Below are positions 48,082 through 55,947 of a stretch of DNA of 64,000 nt, in pieces. A program made the translations under genes and the position numbers. The stretch lies in the NCBI GenBank assembly GCA_963697975.1, contig OY969111.1, positions 4,898,001 to 4,962,000 of the forward strand, read 5' to 3'. Each line of letters opens with the position of its first letter. The stretch's first letter is position 1. The DNA is from QHXM01 sp963697975 (GTDB lineage: Bacteria; Acidobacteriota; Blastocatellia; Pyrinomonadales; Pyrinomonadaceae). Below the pieces are notes generated by a model. The model made no database searches, was not told the origin of the DNA, and saw only the letters and a list, made by a program, of their open reading frames with translations.

Positions 48082-48542
48082 GAAGACTTGTCCCCGCGTT
48101 CGCGCTCATCCTCGTTATCCTTTCCTTGCCAGCTCAAGCTCAATCGCCATCCGGGAAGCAGACCATCGGGCAGTTAGAGGACTCGCTGGCCGTAGCTTAC
48201 ATGGCCAAAGAGTTAGGCAAGCTTGACGCCATGCGTCCTTACTTTGGAAGTGTGAAAATCGTGATTGAGCATTCCCTTGCGGGTGATGACGACAAGGATA
48301 GATTCGAGATTAAAGTGTTCAAGACGCTCGCCAGCGGCGAACAATGGCTCAATAGCCGGGAGCGGGAAGACGGCACTCCCTTCAGAGAGGCCAGACAGCT
48401 ACTGCGTTGCCGGAACGGTCTCTGCACTTATGATTTAGATGGCGGCATCAGCCACAATCATTTGTATCTGAAAAGAATTGCCTACGGCTACAGACGCGGG
48501 CGTCCCTACATCAAGACTATCTTTCTGCTTGATGGCGATTAA
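48078..48542 (+). CDS. Small exported protein of unknown function
   Basis: 154 residues, GTG start overlapping the previous stop by 4 nt, so translation is coupled. Signal peptide (LVPAFALILVILSLPAQAQS), then a soluble domain with two Cys (LLRCRNGLCTYDLDGG) that could form a disulfide, followed by HNHLYLKRIAYGYRRGRPYIKTIFLLDGD. No known domain recognised. Its coupling to the DUF3298 gene suggests a joint envelope function. Confidence 0.6.
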   Translation: MRRLVPAFALILVILSLPAQAQSPSGKQTIGQLEDSLAVAYMAKELGKLDAMRPYFGSVKIVIEHSLAGDDDKDRFEIKVFKTLASGEQWLNSREREDGTPFREARQLLRCRNGLCTYDLDGGISHNHLYLKRIAYGYRRGRPYIKTIFLLDGD

Positions 48543-48562
48543 GAAGGTAAGAGTTTAAAGAC

Positions 48563-51478
48563 TTAACGCCATTCGCCAACGAGCACAAACGGTGCCCAGT
48601 AGAACGGCGCGCTGTACTTCTTGGCGGCGATCATGTTTTGTTGCGCGGCGCGCATCGCAGTCGAAGGCGACATCCCCTGCCCGGTGAGCAGCCGCTGGTA
48701 GAAGTCTGTCATTAGTTGTGCGGTCGAGTTGTCGGACACAGACCACAGACTGACGCCGACGACGGGAGCGCCCGCGTACATAAAGGCGCGCGTCAAACCG
48801 ATGACGCCTTCGCCGCGCGTCTCTGCGCCAAGCCCCGTTTCACAGGCCGAGAGCATCACGAGCGGCGCGCCGAGCTTGAGATTAAATACCTCCTTCGTCG
48901 CGAGAAAACCGTCGCCCGACTGGTTGCCGACGAGCGAAAGCACCACGCCTGTGAATTGCGGGCGTTTGGGATTAAGCAAGCCGTGTGTGGCCAGATGCAG
49001 GACGCGATAATTCTTCAAATCCTTCGTCTGGACATTGGCTTCATTCGCATTCAAATCAAGCCAGGTGTCAGCCATGCCTCCGCTCTGCCTGGTAATCTGC
49101 GCGATCTGCGTTGCTTCTACGCGCGTGCCGGGCAACCGGGCCAGCGTTGGCCCTTTCACCGTCGCTCCCGCGACAGAAGCAGCAGCAGGTGTGCCCGTCA
49201 CATCCGCCAGTGCGCTGGAAAGCCCGAGACCGCGTGTGCCCTCGCTGGCGTTGACGGGGGCAGGAACGGTTGTGGTAGTGGCGGTGGCGGGTTTCTTTGC
49301 TGCGCCTTTCGCCGCGCGTTTCGTCGCCCCTTTCCCCGCACCTTTCGCCGGGGCTTTCGCTGTTCCTTTCAGGCGGGGGTCATTCGAGCTAAAGATCGGA
49401 TCACCGATAATCAGCACGTTCTTGCCCGTTGGCTGTGCGGATGCCTGCTTTCTGATAATCGCTATGACAGAGGCCGAAGGAGCATAGACGATTTCATTCG
49501 TCGTGATGAGATACGGCAAGGCGGCATAGCCCGCACTGCCGTCATTAGTCTTCACGAGCGCTTCAAATGGAACGTAATTGAGCGCACCGTCGGCGACAAT
49601 GAGCAGGCGCTTCTCACCAATCATACTCGCGGCTGGCTCGACCACAGTTTTATAGAGCGCGTTGGAAGCGGTCGCGAAGCTTCCGGCATTACCGGAGACG
49701 GGAGCGGAACTTAAGCCGAGACCGCGCGTCGCCGCTGTCGCTTCACTTCCGATGACCTGTCGGCGCAGTCTTTCAGGAATAACCGCATCACGAAACTCAC
49801 GCGCCTGCTGTTCCACAGTGGCGCGCGCAGGCAGTTTATAAAGCGCCACACCATTCTGTGTGACGACCCACAAGTAAGAATCCTTTGTGCCCAGACTATA
49901 TTCCAGGAGCGCGGTTTGATCGTCGAGCACTTGTTGCTGTGTTTCCGCAAGCGTCAAGGGTTGCGGCGCGGTGAGCGAAGCATAACGCGGGCTGGCGGCC
50001 TTGATTTGATTCTCCATGCTATCGTCATCAGCGGAGAGCTGAGCCATCTCAGTTTCAAGGGCTTGCTTCGATTTACTCTTTCCTTCTTCCGCGTTTTCGA
50101 GTTCCGCCAACTGCTGGGCGATCTCCTGCTGGCGATTCAGGTTGTCCTGTCTGCGCTTCAGGAGTTCTGCGGGGATGCCTTCGGTGATGTTGGCATTGGC
50201 TTCGCCGAGCATCTCTAAGAGAGAGCGGGCGCGACCCTGTTCGACGATTTTGAAAGCTTCGGCGGCATCCGCGAGAGCCGCGCCCGTGAGCGGTTGGCCG
50301 GGCTGTGCAGCCATCAAAGCTCTTTCGGCCAGCGCACCCGCCGCTTCATCAAAGACTTCGGCGGTCGTAGCCAGGAATGTCGTGCGGGATTCATCCGCGC
50401 TGATGCTGCCCGCGCGGATGGCTTCGATAGTTGTCACCGCATCGCGATAAGCGGCAATCGCTTCTTCTCTGAGTTTGATGGATTTCTTCCGGTCTTTTTC
50501 CGACGCCGCCTGTAACCACTTGCTTTTCCCGATGCCGCGCAGCGCGGGCCATCTCAAATCAGCGCGCTTGTCTTTTCGCGCCCCATCACTGGCGGCCACG
50601 TAGAGTTTGATCGCCTCCGGCACGCGGCCTTGTTGCAAGGCAATGTCGCCGAGCGAGGTGCGCGAGGCGACGCGCCAGCGGCGGGATTGCCCGAACTTTC
50701 CATAGAACGGGTTGTCTGCTGCCGAGAGCGCGCTGCTGAAGTGCGTCTTCGCGCCGTCGAGTTGATTGTTGGCGTAATCGAGGCGGCCCAGACCCAATTC
50801 GTAAATTGAGTAGATAATGAATTGTCGGTAAGCCGCGCGTTCCTCATCAATCGTGCCTTTCACATCGGCGGCGAGCGCCGTAGCTTTACCCACTGTCTCG
50901 GCGCGGAGTCCACTCCTCGCAACGTCAGCCCCCTTATTAACGAGGTCGCGCCCTTTTTCGATCATCTTCAACGTCTGGTTGATTTTGCCCACCGTACTGG
51001 TATCAATCTTCGGCACAGTCATCTGCGCGTAAGCATCGCGTGCCTCCGAGTTGCGCCCCGCGCGTGCCAGCATATCGCCGGTCTTGGCGAGCATCAGATT
51101 AGCGTTGTACGAATCGTTGGCGGCGGCAAAGGATTTGGTCGCCTCCTGATAATGATTGCGTGCGACATCGTATTGTCCCTGCCGACTGTACAGATCGCCG
51201 AGCGCGTCACGTGTCGCCGCGCTTCCTTTCGCATCATTGGCCTGCGTGTAAAACTTGAGCGCCTGTTCGAGCGAGATGAGCGCCTGCTCAGCATTGCTGC
51301 GTTTTAAGAGCGAACGGCCCTGCACCAGAGCTGCCCGCCCGCTAGCCTGCAACGGCGCGGCGTTAGGAGAAGTCGGTTGACCGGGCGTCTGCGCATTGAG
51401 TCTGAGAGGCGCTTGCAATCCGGCGATGATAATGATGTATGAGAGGAAATACACAAACAACTTGGTGAAGGATTTCAT
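48563..51478 (-). CDS. Exported TPR-CHAT protein
   Basis: 971 residues. Signal anchor (LFVYFLSYIIIIAGLQAPLRLNAQ), TPR-like helices from ~60 to ~400 (AATRDALGDLYSRQGQYDVARNHYQEATKSF), a Gln/Glu coiled coil (~430-500), and a CHAT caspase-like domain (~560-971). His832 (LATHGLL) and Cys879 (SACETGLG) form the expected catalytic dyad, with GEGVIGLTRAFMYAGAPVVGVSLWSV after it. A long Lys/Ala linker (KGAGKGATKRAAKGAAKK) interrupts the CHAT domain. TPR-CHAT proteins are proteases in some defence and cell-death systems. ATG has GGAGA 6-8 nt upstream. Export to the periplasm makes it distinct from cytosolic Craspase-type enzymes. Confidence 0.85.
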   Translation of the reverse strand: MKSFTKLFVYFLSYIIIIAGLQAPLRLNAQTPGQPTSPNAAPLQASGRAALVQGRSLLKRSNAEQALISLEQALKFYTQANDAKGSAATRDALGDLYSRQGQYDVARNHYQEATKSFAAANDSYNANLMLAKTGDMLARAGRNSEARDAYAQMTVPKIDTSTVGKINQTLKMIEKGRDLVNKGADVARSGLRAETVGKATALAADVKGTIDEERAAYRQFIIYSIYELGLGRLDYANNQLDGAKTHFSSALSAADNPFYGKFGQSRRWRVASRTSLGDIALQQGRVPEAIKLYVAASDGARKDKRADLRWPALRGIGKSKWLQAASEKDRKKSIKLREEAIAAYRDAVTTIEAIRAGSISADESRTTFLATTAEVFDEAAGALAERALMAAQPGQPLTGAALADAAEAFKIVEQGRARSLLEMLGEANANITEGIPAELLKRRQDNLNRQQEIAQQLAELENAEEGKSKSKQALETEMAQLSADDDSMENQIKAASPRYASLTAPQPLTLAETQQQVLDDQTALLEYSLGTKDSYLWVVTQNGVALYKLPARATVEQQAREFRDAVIPERLRRQVIGSEATAATRGLGLSSAPVSGNAGSFATASNALYKTVVEPAASMIGEKRLLIVADGALNYVPFEALVKTNDGSAGYAALPYLITTNEIVYAPSASVIAIIRKQASAQPTGKNVLIIGDPIFSSNDPRLKGTAKAPAKGAGKGATKRAAKGAAKKPATATTTTVPAPVNASEGTRGLGLSSALADVTGTPAAASVAGATVKGPTLARLPGTRVEATQIAQITRQSGGMADTWLDLNANEANVQTKDLKNYRVLHLATHGLLNPKRPQFTGVVLSLVGNQSGDGFLATKEVFNLKLGAPLVMLSACETGLGAETRGEGVIGLTRAFMYAGAPVVGVSLWSVSDNSTAQLMTDFYQRLLTGQGMSPSTAMRAAQQNMIAAKKYSAPFYWAPFVLVGEWR

Positions 51479-51820
51479 GATACTTCTCCAGAAAGGTTGT
51501 GAGACTCTCCAAAGTGCGATGAGAGTTTCGAGGGATCACCCTGATGGCAGGTGACGGATAGTCGTTAGGCGGCGCGGAGTCTATCACAAACCAATGCTTC
51601 GGGCACACTTTTTGTAGGAAGGCGAGGGCAGGCAGCGGCTCCGTTGTTTTTGAGCTGAGATTCTTGCTTGAGATTCTATGGCCGAGCTGGTTAAACAGCC
51701 CATGAAAGCGAGGCTTTTGATTAAAGAAAACGCGCCCGGCGAGCGCGAAGAGTTGAATCTCTCGCAGCCTGAAGCGGCGTGATCTCCTCAGGCTTCCTGA
51801 ATTATCTGTCTACGAACTTC
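51479..51820. other. Intergenic region with a possible 34-codon ORF
   Basis: Between the CHAT gene start and the DUF2071 gene. A 34-codon plus-strand ORF (ATG 51679, stop 51781-51783; begins MAELVKQPMKARLLIKENA) lacks a good ribosome site, so is probably not a gene. No repeat or strong promoter seen. Confidence 0.3.
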
Positions 51821-52576
51821 TCACACTTCCTCAAGCGGCCAGATGTCCACGCTGATCTCTTCCGCGTAGTTAAGCAACGGCTCTTCTTTCGGCGTCGGCA
51901 GTTTGTGCGATTCGATCATCGTCGAGTCAAAGGATGAAACGGAAGCTTTCTGCAACGGCCAGGGTTCGTGAAAGATTCGGCAGCGGTAGAGTTTTTGTTT
52001 GTGGGATGTGTAGAGGCAATAACGCTCTGTCAGGAAAAACTCGAGCGAGCCGGGGTGCGAATATGGAAGCATCTCGCCAATCTTCCACGTCGCGTCAAAC
52101 TTCGCAGGCGGCACGTCGTCGGCTTTCGCCCGGCGCGAAGAATAGATGATGGTCTCGCCGTGTTGCTCAAGCTCCATCTCGGCGTTGATATACGGAAGAT
52201 GAAAAAACGTTCGCGCGGTTAGCACGGCGATGGAACTGTTGGCGTCGAGCGAGAAGAACCACACCCCCGGCACACCGTCCAGATGAACGTAGGTGCGGAC
52301 GTTCAATTCATGCATGCTGCTCAAGCCGGGAACCGGCGGCAGAAGAGGCGGGAAGGCGCGAATATCCCACATCGTAAACGGCGTGACCGCAATCCACGCA
52401 GAGCCGTCGAAAGTGTCAATCGTCACTCGCTCAGGAATCAACGGGCGCAGCTTCTTCTCGTCCATGCGCCAGTGCATGAACAGCAGCTTGCCCCAGTCCT
52501 GATGCATGATCGGCCTGCCGTCCGGGCGCGCACGGATTGCCAGGCGTTCGAGGTCTGTCAATTGCTCTTTCTTCAT
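51821..52576 (-). CDS. DUF2071 (YqjF-like) protein
   Basis: 251 residues from the ATG at 52576 (MKKEQLTDLERL). The longer reading frame would start in the inverted-repeat element (peptide RNACPTKKSDN), which is clearly repeat-derived. Family hallmarks: HQDWGKLLFMHWRMDEKKLRPLIPERVTIDTFDGSAWIAVTPF near the N-terminus, then GVPGVWFFSLDANSSIAVLTARTFFHLPYINAEM, and the C-terminal ERYCLYTSHKQKLYRCRIFHEPW. YqjF-like proteins have an acetoacetate-decarboxylase-like barrel; their substrate is not known. There is no obvious ribosome site, perhaps because the repeat replaced the leader. Confidence 0.8.
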   Translation of the reverse strand: MKKEQLTDLERLAIRARPDGRPIMHQDWGKLLFMHWRMDEKKLRPLIPERVTIDTFDGSAWIAVTPFTMWDIRAFPPLLPPVPGLSSMHELNVRTYVHLDGVPGVWFFSLDANSSIAVLTARTFFHLPYINAEMELEQHGETIIYSSRRAKADDVPPAKFDATWKIGEMLPYSHPGSLEFFLTERYCLYTSHKQKLYRCRIFHEPWPLQKASVSSFDSTMIESHKLPTPKEEPLLNYAEEISVDIWPLEEV

Positions 52577-52592
52577 GTTGTCGGATTTTTTC

Positions 52593-52731
52593 GTAGGACA
52601 GGCATTCCTGCCTGTCAAAGCGTGCGCCAGCACGCTCTATAGTATTCGCTAATAGGTAGTCGCGCTCTCCGCGCTCAAGGACAGACAGGAATGTCTGTCC
52701 CACCAATGACAGGCAGGAATGTCTGTCCTAC
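52593..52731. repeat. Inverted-repeat element, copy 3, with duplicated right end
   Basis: Left arm 52593-52616, right arm 52679-52703, then a second right arm 52708-52731 in tandem, making this copy about 139 bp. Internal stems AGCGTGCGCCAGCACGCT and CGCGCTCTCCGCG. It sits upstream of the DUF2071 gene and directly after the glycogen-binding gene's stop (52732). Confidence 0.85.
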
Positions 52732-53421
52732 TTATTGCTTGACGAGAATGTTGTTTGTATTTCCGGCATCGTCTATGGCTGTGTTCGGATTATCGGGGTC
52801 AAGCACCCAGTTGCCGTCAACGATAAATTTGTATGAATGATAGCCCGGCTCAAGATCAACGCGGCAGATCCATTCATCGTTCTCGTGGCCGCAGACGAAC
52901 TGCGATTGATTCCAGTTATTGAAAGTTCCTGCCAGCGCGACGATGCTCGCGTCCTTGTATCCTTTCAAACGGAAAGTCGTGTTCCCCTTGAGGCTCGGCG
53001 CGGGCAGGACGACTCTCTCCGCCGTGTACTGGCTTCCTTCGTACTCAAACGTCAGCGTTGGATAATTCCCGTCCGCGTCCCTGTTAAATTTGTATCGCGT
53101 GCCTTCAACTTCATCTAGAAACAGAGACCTTGATTTCTGGATGAGCTTGCGCTTTTTGACGAGCGAAGGCTTGACCCACAGCGTTTCATTTTCCAGTGTC
53201 ACGTCGAGCGTGGAGATGGGAATGATGCCGACCTCAAGCGTGTATCTGCCGACATATTTCTTCAAAGCTTCGAGCTTGATGTTGGGAGCGGGTTTGTTGA
53301 CAGGCTTGGTTTGAGAGGCGGCTGGCGGCGTGGCCTGAGATTGGGCCAGACAGATTTCCGTTTGCCGGGCGTGGAAGCTCAGCATCAGGACGAATCCGAT
53401 GAAGACCGTTAGCCGCTTCAT
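52732..53421 (-). CDS. Exported protein with C-terminal glycogen-binding (CBM48/AMPK-type) domain
   Basis: 229 residues from the ATG at 53421 (MKRLTVFIGFVLMLSF). The open frame extends 28 codons upstream but they translate the heptad element (residues NAECG, SAFRIPKSEI). A signal peptide is followed by a beta-rich middle region (YTLEVGIIPISTLDVTLENETLWVKP) and a C-terminal E-set/CBM48 domain: DASIVALAGTFNNWNQSQF, WICRVDLEPGYHSYKFIVDGNWVLDPDNPNT, the AMPK-beta-like glycogen pattern with aromatic sugar-binding residues. It lies just downstream of the amylase gene, so extracellular or periplasmic alpha-glucan binding is likely. Confidence 0.8.
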   Translation of the reverse strand: MKRLTVFIGFVLMLSFHARQTEICLAQSQATPPAASQTKPVNKPAPNIKLEALKKYVGRYTLEVGIIPISTLDVTLENETLWVKPSLVKKRKLIQKSRSLFLDEVEGTRYKFNRDADGNYPTLTFEYEGSQYTAERVVLPAPSLKGNTTFRLKGYKDASIVALAGTFNNWNQSQFVCGHENDEWICRVDLEPGYHSYKFIVDGNWVLDPDNPNTAIDDAGNTNNILVKQ

Positions 53422-53423
53422 GT

Positions 53424-53509
53424 GGATTTCGGATTTCGGAATGCGGAATGCAGATTGAAAAATATAACGCACTTTTCTTAATAATCCGCATTCCGCATTC
53501 CGCATTTCG
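53424..53509. repeat. Inverted heptad element between amylase and CBM48 genes
   Basis: Left run GGATTTC/GGATTTC/GGAATGC/GGAATGC and right run AATCCGC/ATTCCGC/ATTCCGC/ATTTCG. It spans from the amylase stop (53510) to 2 nt before the next ATG (53421), filling the entire gap between two co-directional genes. Confidence 0.9.
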
Positions 53510-55654
53510 TTAATACTGCCAGTTCACGTTCACGAAGCCTACGCCGCTCGTCGGCACGGTGTAGCTGTGGTTGGCTCCGGCTTCCCATGTGACTGTTCCG
53601 TTGGCTGCGATCTTGATGAACTTGAATTGAATCGTCTGCCCGGCGGGCACGCTCGCGTTGATAAACCAGTTCGGATAGTTAGGCGTCAGCATCGGCCCAA
53701 CCGCTCCATCCCACGTCGTGCTCCAGTTGCCGAGTTCGACTGTGTTGCCGGTCAGGAAGATGTAATCGCCCGTCTGCGTCGGCGACGCATTGTAAACCGT
53801 GAAGGTCACGGGAATCATTTTGGCCGTCAGCACGGTGTACTGAATGCCGTTGGAGACCTGACTGGATGAATTTGTGACGGTGACATTGTAGCTGCCGTTT
53901 GTCACAGCGGGTGTCGTGGCGACGATCTTCGTCGGAGACCATGAGACGATGCTGGCGGTCGTCGTGCCGAACTTAACTGTGCCCGTCGTCGAACCGAAGT
54001 CCTTACCGGCGATGGTGACTTTCACACCCGATTGACCAAGCGTCGGCCCAATCGAGCCAACTTTCGGCGTGCCTGCCCCCTCAACATACTGCCAGACCGC
54101 GACGGTGTGCGCGGGCAGCGTGAAATTGTTGACCGGGTTATTGCCGCCAGAGCCGGACGTGACCGTGATGCTTGAGCCGCCCAGCAGGCCCGTCAGGTTG
54201 TCAGAATAGCTGCCTGCGGGCAACGACGTGTTGAGTCCCGTGATGTTGTAGGAGGAAGTCTCGTTTTTGTTGATGGCGACGAGCACGACGCTATTGAAAA
54301 ACTTTCGTTCGTAGATGTACACGTCGTTGTTCATCCAGCGTTGAGTCGTCGAGCCGTAGCCGATGGCCGGATTGTTGCGCCGGAGCGTGGAGAGTTTGTT
54401 GGTCAGTTGATACGCAGTCGTGGAAGTGGAAAACGCGGGCATCATTGGTCGGTTGTAGGGGTCTGTGCCACCTGACGTGTCGTTGTGCAGGTATTGCTCC
54501 GTGCCATAGTAGATGCAGGGAATGCCGCGCGCCGTCAGGACGAAGGCCATCGCCTGATGCAGCCGGTTGTTGTTATTATTGACGGAAAGAAAACGCGCCA
54601 TGTCGTGATTGTCTATGAAGGTCACGAGGTCTTCTTTCCATGTAAAATTGCTGTTCTCCTGCGTCAGCACAGTATCAATATCAGAGAAGTTCGCGTTCGA
54701 GCCGAAGACGCTGCGGATCGCGGTGTTGAGCGGGAAGTCCAGAAGAGAGATGCCGCTCTTGTTGGCGAACTTGTACGAGTCGTGATAGAGCGGGTCGTTG
54801 GTGTTGCCCTGATACCACTCGCCGAAAAGAAAGCTGTCGCCGTAAGTGTAGATGGAATTCGCAAAGCTGTACTGCCAGCCCCAGCCGAAGTGCTTGACGG
54901 CATCTATGCGAAAGCCGTCCGCGCCGTGCTGTTGGAAAAGCTGCGCCGCAGCTTTCATGTAGGCGTCCATCGTGGAGTTTTCCTGATTGACATCGGAGAG
55001 GCCAAAGAGCGTGTAATACTGAACCTGATAACGGTCGTCCCAGCCGCCGCCGGAAATGTCCGCGTTGTGATGAAAGTAGCCGTTCGTGTCGCTGGTGTAG
55101 TTACCCAGCAGCGTGCCGTTGTCGTAGAGCGCGCCGTATTCGCCCGCGTTGTTTTGTGTCGAATGGTTGGGCGCGAAATCAATTATCACTTTGATGCCGA
55201 CGGCGTGCGCGGCTGTGACCAGATTGTCAAACGCCGTCCATGAATTGCTCGAATCTCCGAAATGCTCTTCGATGCGCTTGAAGTCGCGTCCCTGATAGCC
55301 ATGATAGGAGGCGGTCGGATTACCGCTCCCGTCCGGGATGTTGGTGTTTAAGTTATCAACCGGCGGCGAAATCCAGATCGCGGTCACACCCATTCCTGCC
55401 AGATAAGACATCTTCGCTTGAATCCCTTGCAGGTCGCCTCCCCAGTAAGCACGCCAGTTCGTTTTCGTCGAATCGTAGAGACCAGCGCTCTGCGCCGGAT
55501 TGTTGTTGGTCGCGCTGCCGTCAAAGAAACGGTCTGTGATAATTTGATAAATGACTTCACTCTTGAAGTCTGCCGCCAGCGTTGCCAGCGGTGCATAGCA
55601 GAATGTGAAAGTTAAGAACAGAGCGGCGAATATTTTGTGCGCCAGTTTTTTCAT
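53510..55654 (-). CDS. Exported GH13 amylase, cyclodextrin-glucanotransferase-like
   Basis: 714 residues from the ATG at 55654. Signal peptide (IFAALFLTFTFCYAPLATLAA), GH13 barrel with catalytic Asp251 (GFRIDAVKH), Glu279 (LFGEW) and Asp351 (FIDNHD), then a C domain, an IPT/TIG domain (~530-610; GSIGPTLGQSGVKVTIAGKDFG) and a C-terminal CBM20 starch-binding domain (~612-714). This A-B-C-D-E order and the wording around the active site (SDVNQENSTMD, YKFANKSGISLLDFP) are those of CGTases and maltogenic amylases. It should act on extracellular starch. Transglycosylation versus hydrolysis cannot be decided. It precedes the CBM48 gene on the same strand. Confidence 0.88.
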   Translation of the reverse strand: MKKLAHKIFAALFLTFTFCYAPLATLAADFKSEVIYQIITDRFFDGSATNNNPAQSAGLYDSTKTNWRAYWGGDLQGIQAKMSYLAGMGVTAIWISPPVDNLNTNIPDGSGNPTASYHGYQGRDFKRIEEHFGDSSNSWTAFDNLVTAAHAVGIKVIIDFAPNHSTQNNAGEYGALYDNGTLLGNYTSDTNGYFHHNADISGGGWDDRYQVQYYTLFGLSDVNQENSTMDAYMKAAAQLFQQHGADGFRIDAVKHFGWGWQYSFANSIYTYGDSFLFGEWYQGNTNDPLYHDSYKFANKSGISLLDFPLNTAIRSVFGSNANFSDIDTVLTQENSNFTWKEDLVTFIDNHDMARFLSVNNNNNRLHQAMAFVLTARGIPCIYYGTEQYLHNDTSGGTDPYNRPMMPAFSTSTTAYQLTNKLSTLRRNNPAIGYGSTTQRWMNNDVYIYERKFFNSVVLVAINKNETSSYNITGLNTSLPAGSYSDNLTGLLGGSSITVTSGSGGNNPVNNFTLPAHTVAVWQYVEGAGTPKVGSIGPTLGQSGVKVTIAGKDFGSTTGTVKFGTTTASIVSWSPTKIVATTPAVTNGSYNVTVTNSSSQVSNGIQYTVLTAKMIPVTFTVYNASPTQTGDYIFLTGNTVELGNWSTTWDGAVGPMLTPNYPNWFINASVPAGQTIQFKFIKIAANGTVTWEAGANHSYTVPTSGVGFVNVNWQY

Positions 55655-55880
55655 GAGGTCAGTCTCCGGGTGGAAAAGATCGAGCACGGTTTCCAGACAA
55701 AGGAGGCCGCGACCGATAAATTAATATCAGGGCGAGGATTTTTATGGAGCGACCCTCTGGCAGGTGGCGCTTCGGAGAGGGAAACGAGTTAAATCATCCG
55801 CACGCAGGCGCTCACGCTCTCAACAATTTTTCCGGGCAAGAATGGCAACATATCACGAGTGAGGAGGCGAGTAAACCATT

Positions 55881-55947
55881 TGATTGCGGAATGCGGATTG
55901 CGGATTGAAAGACGAGCGCTTTCTTGAATCCGCAATCCGCATTCCGC
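55881..55947. repeat. Inverted heptad element after the S9 peptidase gene
   Basis: Left GATTGCG/GAATGCG/GATTGCG/GATTGAA; right GAATCCG/CAATCCG/CATTCCG. The loop carries AAAG/CTTT. It starts right after the peptidase stop codon. Same family as 31490 and 53424. Confidence 0.85.

Noticed and set aside
51679..51783. 34-codon ORF in the gap before the DUF2071 gene
   Set aside because: No ribosome site and no similarity to a known small protein; kept only as a mention in the gap description.
53422..53505. 28-codon N-terminal extension of the CBM48 protein
   Set aside because: It translates the heptad element, and a signal peptide begins at the ATG at 53421.
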